From: Histoplasma ohiense
Taxonomy: Eukaryota; Ascomycota; Eurotiomycetes; Onygenales; Ajellomycetaceae
Assembly (NCBI GenBank): GCA_017607445.1
Contig: JAEVHH010000004.1
Coordinates: forward strand, 6,262,001 to 6,326,000
Direction of reading: 5' to 3'
DNA length: 64,000 bases
Both the position numbers and the translations under genes were made by a program. Below, one piece after another: positions 60,149 to 64,000 of this stretch. How positions within the stretch are numbered: position 1 is the stretch's first letter; each line of letters starts with the position of its first letter. Under the pieces are notes generated by a model. The model had not been told where the DNA came from. It searched no databases and worked only from the letters and a program-made list of their open reading frames with translations.

Positions 60149-60520
60149 TTTGATATCTAGAGACATGTAATAAAAAAAGAAAAGAAATACTTGTAGACAC
60201 TCAGTTCTCTCACAGACACTATTCACAGTGTTGCAGCACTAAGCTTTGTCAAGCTTCTTTGTTAATGCTATTCACAGTGTTATAGTTTATAGACACTCAG
60301 ATCTCATAGAACACAGTCAATTGTATCTCAGACACTTAGACACAACAGTCTATATAATTAATGATAGAGACACTCAGATCCATGAGGAATCTCTTGTAAC
60401 AACTAGACACTCAGATCTGTAAACAACACACTCAGATGTAAGAACTGATAATGATGCACTCAGACATAAGAACTAATAACAAGACACTCAGATCTTAAAC
60501 ACAGAAGAATCAATTCATAA

Positions 60521-61054
60521 TGTAACAGATGTACTTTGATTAACAATTTGATACTATTCTAATTACAGATTATGAATTGATTAAGAAAAGAAAGAGAAAA
60601 GAAATCAGAAGAAAAGATTGTACAAAGAAGATTCTTATAGAGAAAAGTTCAGAGCAGAAGAATATCAGAAGCTGCTTCACAGTGAAGCACAGAGTGGAAG
60701 AACATTAAGAGATATGTGTAAGAATTATTAGAAACTACACAAGTGCAGAGTGTGGGGCAGAGAAATCATTGAGAGCTACACAGAAGAATCATTGAAGACT
60801 ATACAAGAACAGAACACAGAGCAGAAGAATGTTAGAAGCTATATGAAAGAATCATTAGAAACTATATGAGCACAGAGCACAGAGTAGAAGAACATTAAAA
60901 GCTATACAGAAGAATCATTAGAAACTACATGAGCACAGAGTATGAAGTGGAAGAACATTGAGGGTTACACAAGGTCACAACAGCCAGAAACAAGCGGGTG
61001 CAGAAGAGGAGTTGATTGCATAAGTTAATTACTAACAGATGCTAACCCATCACA
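60521..61054 (-). repeat. 5' LTR of Gypsy-A A3
   Basis: A 534-bp LTR, element sense TGTGATGGGTTAGCATC to ATCTGTTACA. It is flanked at 61055-61059 by ttgtg. It contains the 62-bp tandem units and the TATA-like site. Confidence 0.92.
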
Positions 61055-61868
61055 TTGTGTTCATATGTAAGACTCAGTTCATTGATTCTGATTTGAAGAT
61101 GAGGGATGCTGCAGAGTGGTTTGAGATGTATATATTTATTCAGCAGAATCCTCTACAATGTTGAAGTGCACAGAACTGAGACAGATTGTTGTTCAATAGA
61201 CAAAAATCAGTGCAGAATTCACTGTATATTGAGAATTTCAGACACTCTACACTTCAATTATGCAACTGAAAGTTCAAATTCTTGAACAGTATATTGATTT
61301 TGATGATATTATTTCAGTCTTGCTCACCTGCTTCTAGAAGCTTGTGATTGAATTCAGAAAGATAAATTGTCAACACAATATTCATCTGATGAGTCTGATT
61401 AAGCCAGTCTAATACTTTGACTTGAAGTATAGAATCAAGAAAGAGAGAGTTGAGTTGTTGAAAAACTAACTCTGATATACACTGATCATTCTGACAATGA
61501 CTCATTCAGAGTTGAAATTTCACTAACACATCATCATTCAATCTGCTATAGATATACCACACTTGATTGAATAGCAAGTCTATTGCTCATTCATCAATGT
61601 TCAATTTGATGTTTGCTTTTCACTTTTATACAAGATAGAGTGCTAGATCTTCTTTATATTCATCAAGAATTGAAAGTTTCTCTCTTAAGAGCTTGTCATG
61701 AGACACAGATGAAGAAGAAACAGTGAACACAGAAGTGCTTATCTCAACAAATCATCATTGCAATTCAGTCATCTGTAGCACTTGCTGCTGAAGAATACTT
61801 CATAGATCTAAGTTATTGTCCATCATATTTGAATACAGTGAGTGTTTATAGAATTGTTTGTAGTTCAT
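61055..61868 (-). pseudogene. Gypsy-A gag (A4), N-terminal part
   Basis: Starts at the ATG at 61868 and runs about 270 codons to the A3 junction, with TGA interruptions and a TAA near the 34th codon. It keeps the capsid block (DWLNQTHQMNIVLTIYLSEF, 61330-61410). The CCHC knuckle and gag end lie across the junction at 54981. Confidence 0.8.
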
Positions 61869-62219
61869 TTTGATATCTAAAAACATATAATAATAATAAA
61901 AAGAAAAAGAGATACTTATAGACACTCAGTTCTCTCACAGATACTATTCACAGTGTTACAGTACTAAGCTTATCAAGCTTCTTTGTGAATATTATTTTCA
62001 GTATTACAGTTTGTAGACACTCAGATCTCTTCATAGAACACAGTCAATTGTATCTCAGATGCTTAGATATAACAGTTTATATAACTAACAATAAAAGCAC
62101 TCAGATTCATGAGAGATCTTTTATAACAACTAGACACTCAGATCTGTAAACAACACATTTGAGTATAAAAACTGATAACAAAACACTCAGATTTTAAACA
62201 CAGAAGAATCAATTCATAA

Positions 62220-62690
62220 TGTAACAGATATACTTCAATTAACAATTTGATACTATTCTAATTTCAGATTATGAATTGATTAAGAAAAGAAAGAGAAAAG
62301 AAATCAGAAAAAAAGATTGTATAAAGAGAGTTTTTATAGAGAGAAGTTCAGAGTGAAAGAATATCAGAAGCCATTTTACAGTGAAATACAGAGCAGAAGA
62401 ACATTAAGAGCTATATAGAAAAATTGTTAGAAACTACATAAATATAAAGTGTGGAATAAAAGAATCATTGAGAGCTACATGAAAGAATTGTTAGAGACTA
62501 TATGAGCACAAAACACAGAGCAGAAGAATGTTAAAAGCTATGCAGAAGAATTGTTAGAGACTATACAAATACAGAGCACAGAGTGAGAGAACATTGAGAG
62601 TTATACAAAATCACAATGATCAGAAACAAGTGAATGCAGAAGAGGAGTTGATTGTGTAAGTTAATTACTAATAAATATTAATCTATCACA
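62220..62690 (-). repeat. 5' LTR of Gypsy-A A4, one tandem unit short
   Basis: A 471-bp LTR. It lacks one of the 62-bp units found in the A1 and A3 LTRs (471 + 62 = 533). Very AT-rich, with almost every ancestral CG now TG or CA. Host flank gttca follows at 62691. Confidence 0.88.
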
Positions 62691-62792
62691 GTTCAAGCAT
62701 TCTCTTTCTCATAAATACTGTCTGATTATCATGTAATTATTGGAGTTAGAATAATCAATTCAATTTACTTATTTGATAATTGATATTCAGTA
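62691..62792. other. short host spacer
   Basis: About 100 bp, AT-rich, between A4 and the hAT copy. I see no gene or repeat match in it. Confidence 0.5.
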
Positions 62793-64000
62793 TAGGCTGG
62801 CTGGTGGGACCATGAATTTCATGTTTGATTTGATTTGGTTTGGTCCCAGTCCATTTCTTGGTGTGATTTTCAGTGGAATCAGAATCAGAATGGGAGTGTA
62901 AAGTGACTAGAATTATTAGAACATGAGTGAAATGAAACTAATAAATCTTGATATTTCATGTAAAGTGACTGACTATTAAAAATAAGAATATGATCTGAGA
63001 CTGACTATGATTTTGACTGAGGTTTGATCCCATTCTGATGATTATATAATACATATCTTAGATATCAATCTGATGATATGATTGGTGGAGATATCACCCC
63101 TATCTAGTGCTGTCAATCAATCCCTCACTGCTAAGCTATCGCCGCTGCCAACCTATCTATTGCTGCAAGCTATCCCTCGCTGCTAAGCTATCCCTCGCTG
63201 CTAAGCTATCGCCGCTGCCAACCTATCTATTGCTGCAAGCTATCCCTCGCTGCTAATCTATCGCTGCCAACCTATCTACCGCGGCGAATCTATCTATCAC
63301 TGCCAATTTATCTACCACTGCCAATCTATCTATCGCTGCCAATCTATTGCTGCTAATCTATCGCTGCTAATCTATCGCCGCTGCTAATCTATCCCTCGCT
63401 GCTAAGCTATCCCTCACTGCTAAGCTATCTCTCGCTGCTAAGCTATCCCTCGCTGCTAAGCTATCCCTCGCTGCTAAGCTATCCCTCACTACTAAGCTAT
63501 CTATCACTGCTAATCTATTGCTGCTAATCTATCACTGCTAATCTATCGCTGCTAATCCCTCGCTGCTAATCTATCGCTGCCAACCTATCTACCGCGGCGA
63601 ATCTATCTATCACTGCCAATTTATCTACCACTGCCAATCTATCTATCGCTGCCAATCTATTGCTGCTAATCTATCGCTGCTAATCTATCGCCGCTGCCAA
63701 TCTATCCCTCGCTGCTAAGCTATCGCCGCTGCCAACCTATCTATTGCTGCAAGCTATCCCTCGCTGCTAAGCTATCCCTCGCTGCTAAGCTATCGCCGCT
63801 GCCAACCTATCTATTGCTGCAAGCTATCCCTCACTGCTAAGCTATCCCTCGCTGCTAAGCTATCGCCGCTGCCAACCTATCTATTGCTGCAAGCTATCCC
63901 TCACTGCTAAGCTATCCCTCGCTGCTAAGCTATCGCCGCTGCCAACCTATCTATTGCTGCAAGCTATCCCTCGCTGCTAATCTATCGCTGCCAACCTATC
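62793..64000 (+). mobile_element. non-autonomous hAT (hAT-N2), right end outside the window
   Basis: Starts TAGGCTGGCTGGTGGGACC at 62793 and matches hAT-N1 from 41726 on, then, without the Helitron, from 48536 on. The uninterrupted Helitron target is at 62958/62959. From about 63100 it is minisatellite to the window end. The 8-bp duplication cannot be checked, because the right end is missing. Confidence 0.88.
63100..64000 (+). repeat. CTATCGCTG minisatellite in hAT-N2
   Basis: The same 14- and 18-bp unit types as at 48677-49320, but with extra blocks of the form ctatcgccgctgccaacctat-type and ctattgctgcaagctatccc-type. These recur about every 75 bp from 63715 on, so a higher-order repeat has expanded. 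At least 900 bp long; it runs off the window. Confidence 0.93.

Larger units (their letters stand above)
54982..61054 (-). mobile_element. Gypsy-A copy A3, complete, inserted in A4 gag
   Basis: A 6073-bp Gypsy-A with LTRs at 54982-55515 and 60521-61054 (both 534 bp) and a 5-bp target duplication ttgtg (54977-54981, 61055-61059). It has the same strand as its host A4 and sits in A4 gag, so the two read like a tandem. Gag and pol registers are conserved without indels. Confidence 0.93.
61055..62690 (-). mobile_element. Gypsy-A copy A4, 5' portion (LTR and gag start)
   Basis: The upstream part of A4: 5' LTR 62220-62690, leader, and gag as far as the A3 insertion. It reads on at 54976 after removal of A3 and one ttgtg. 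The leader holds repeated blocks of the form cactcagatct (62070-62200), as in A1 and A3. Only gag-side sequence is present here. Confidence 0.9.

Noticed and set aside
1..64000. Classical CpA-directed RIP as the cause of the decay
   Set aside because: It predicts TAG and TAA at Trp and Gln codons and TpA enrichment from CpA. Here Trp becomes TGA about 18 times to one TAG in LINE-2 and LINE-3, and LTR differences are at CpG and CpC.

Overview
The window is a repeat-only block of a filamentous fungal nuclear genome, most likely an ascomycete (Pezizomycotina). Supporting signs are two chromodomain Ty3/gypsy families, a Tad-like LINE with a C-terminal RNase H, a hAT family, a Helitron whose cargo has a short fungal-type intron, and very AT-biased decay. 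I found no host single-copy gene, rRNA or functional tRNA. I call the families Gypsy-A (LTR about 533 bp), Gypsy-B (LTR about 263 bp), LINE, SINE, hAT and Helitron.

Layout. 1-367 is the end of a Gypsy-A LTR. 368-3490 plus 24302-27789 is one plus-strand Gypsy-B (B1), split by a second, minus-strand Gypsy-B (B2, 3491-24301, target duplication gtaaa). B2 is itself split by a full-length LINE (LINE-1, 6083-13355, 14-bp duplication) and by a complete Gypsy-A (A1, 17088-23152, duplication tcttc). 27790-27975 is a Gypsy-A scrap. It is followed by a Gypsy-B LTR (B3) that is interrupted by a second full-length LINE (LINE-2, 27992-35214). 35359-41186 is a decayed hAT element with transposase. 41726-49640 is a non-autonomous hAT (8-bp duplication gagatgat) that carries a minisatellite and a nested 6.64-kb Helitron (41892-48535). 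49748-51515 is a 5'-truncated LINE. 51516-62690 is a minus-strand Gypsy-A (A4), interrupted by a SINE (53073-53465) and by another complete Gypsy-A (A3, 54982-61054, duplication ttgtg). 62793-64000 is another non-autonomous hAT with the same minisatellite, running off the window.

The pieces explain each other. The SINE 3' half and tail match the LINE 3' UTR, so the LINE is its likely source of reverse transcriptase. The short hAT copies match the ends of the transposase-bearing hAT. Two hAT copies preserve the empty site of the Helitron, which fixes its borders to the base.

The most unusual signal is the decay itself. Long reading frames (Helitron Rep-helicase, 1595 codons; Gypsy-A pol, about 1190 codons) have no indels and are interrupted almost only by TGA. 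The two LTRs of B2 differ at 8 of 263 sites. All 8 are transitions, 5 at CpG and 3 at CpC (GpG), and none at CpA. This is a both-strand C-to-T process aimed at CpG and CpC, unlike classical CpA-directed RIP, and it predicts TGA-only stops. All counts were made by eye.
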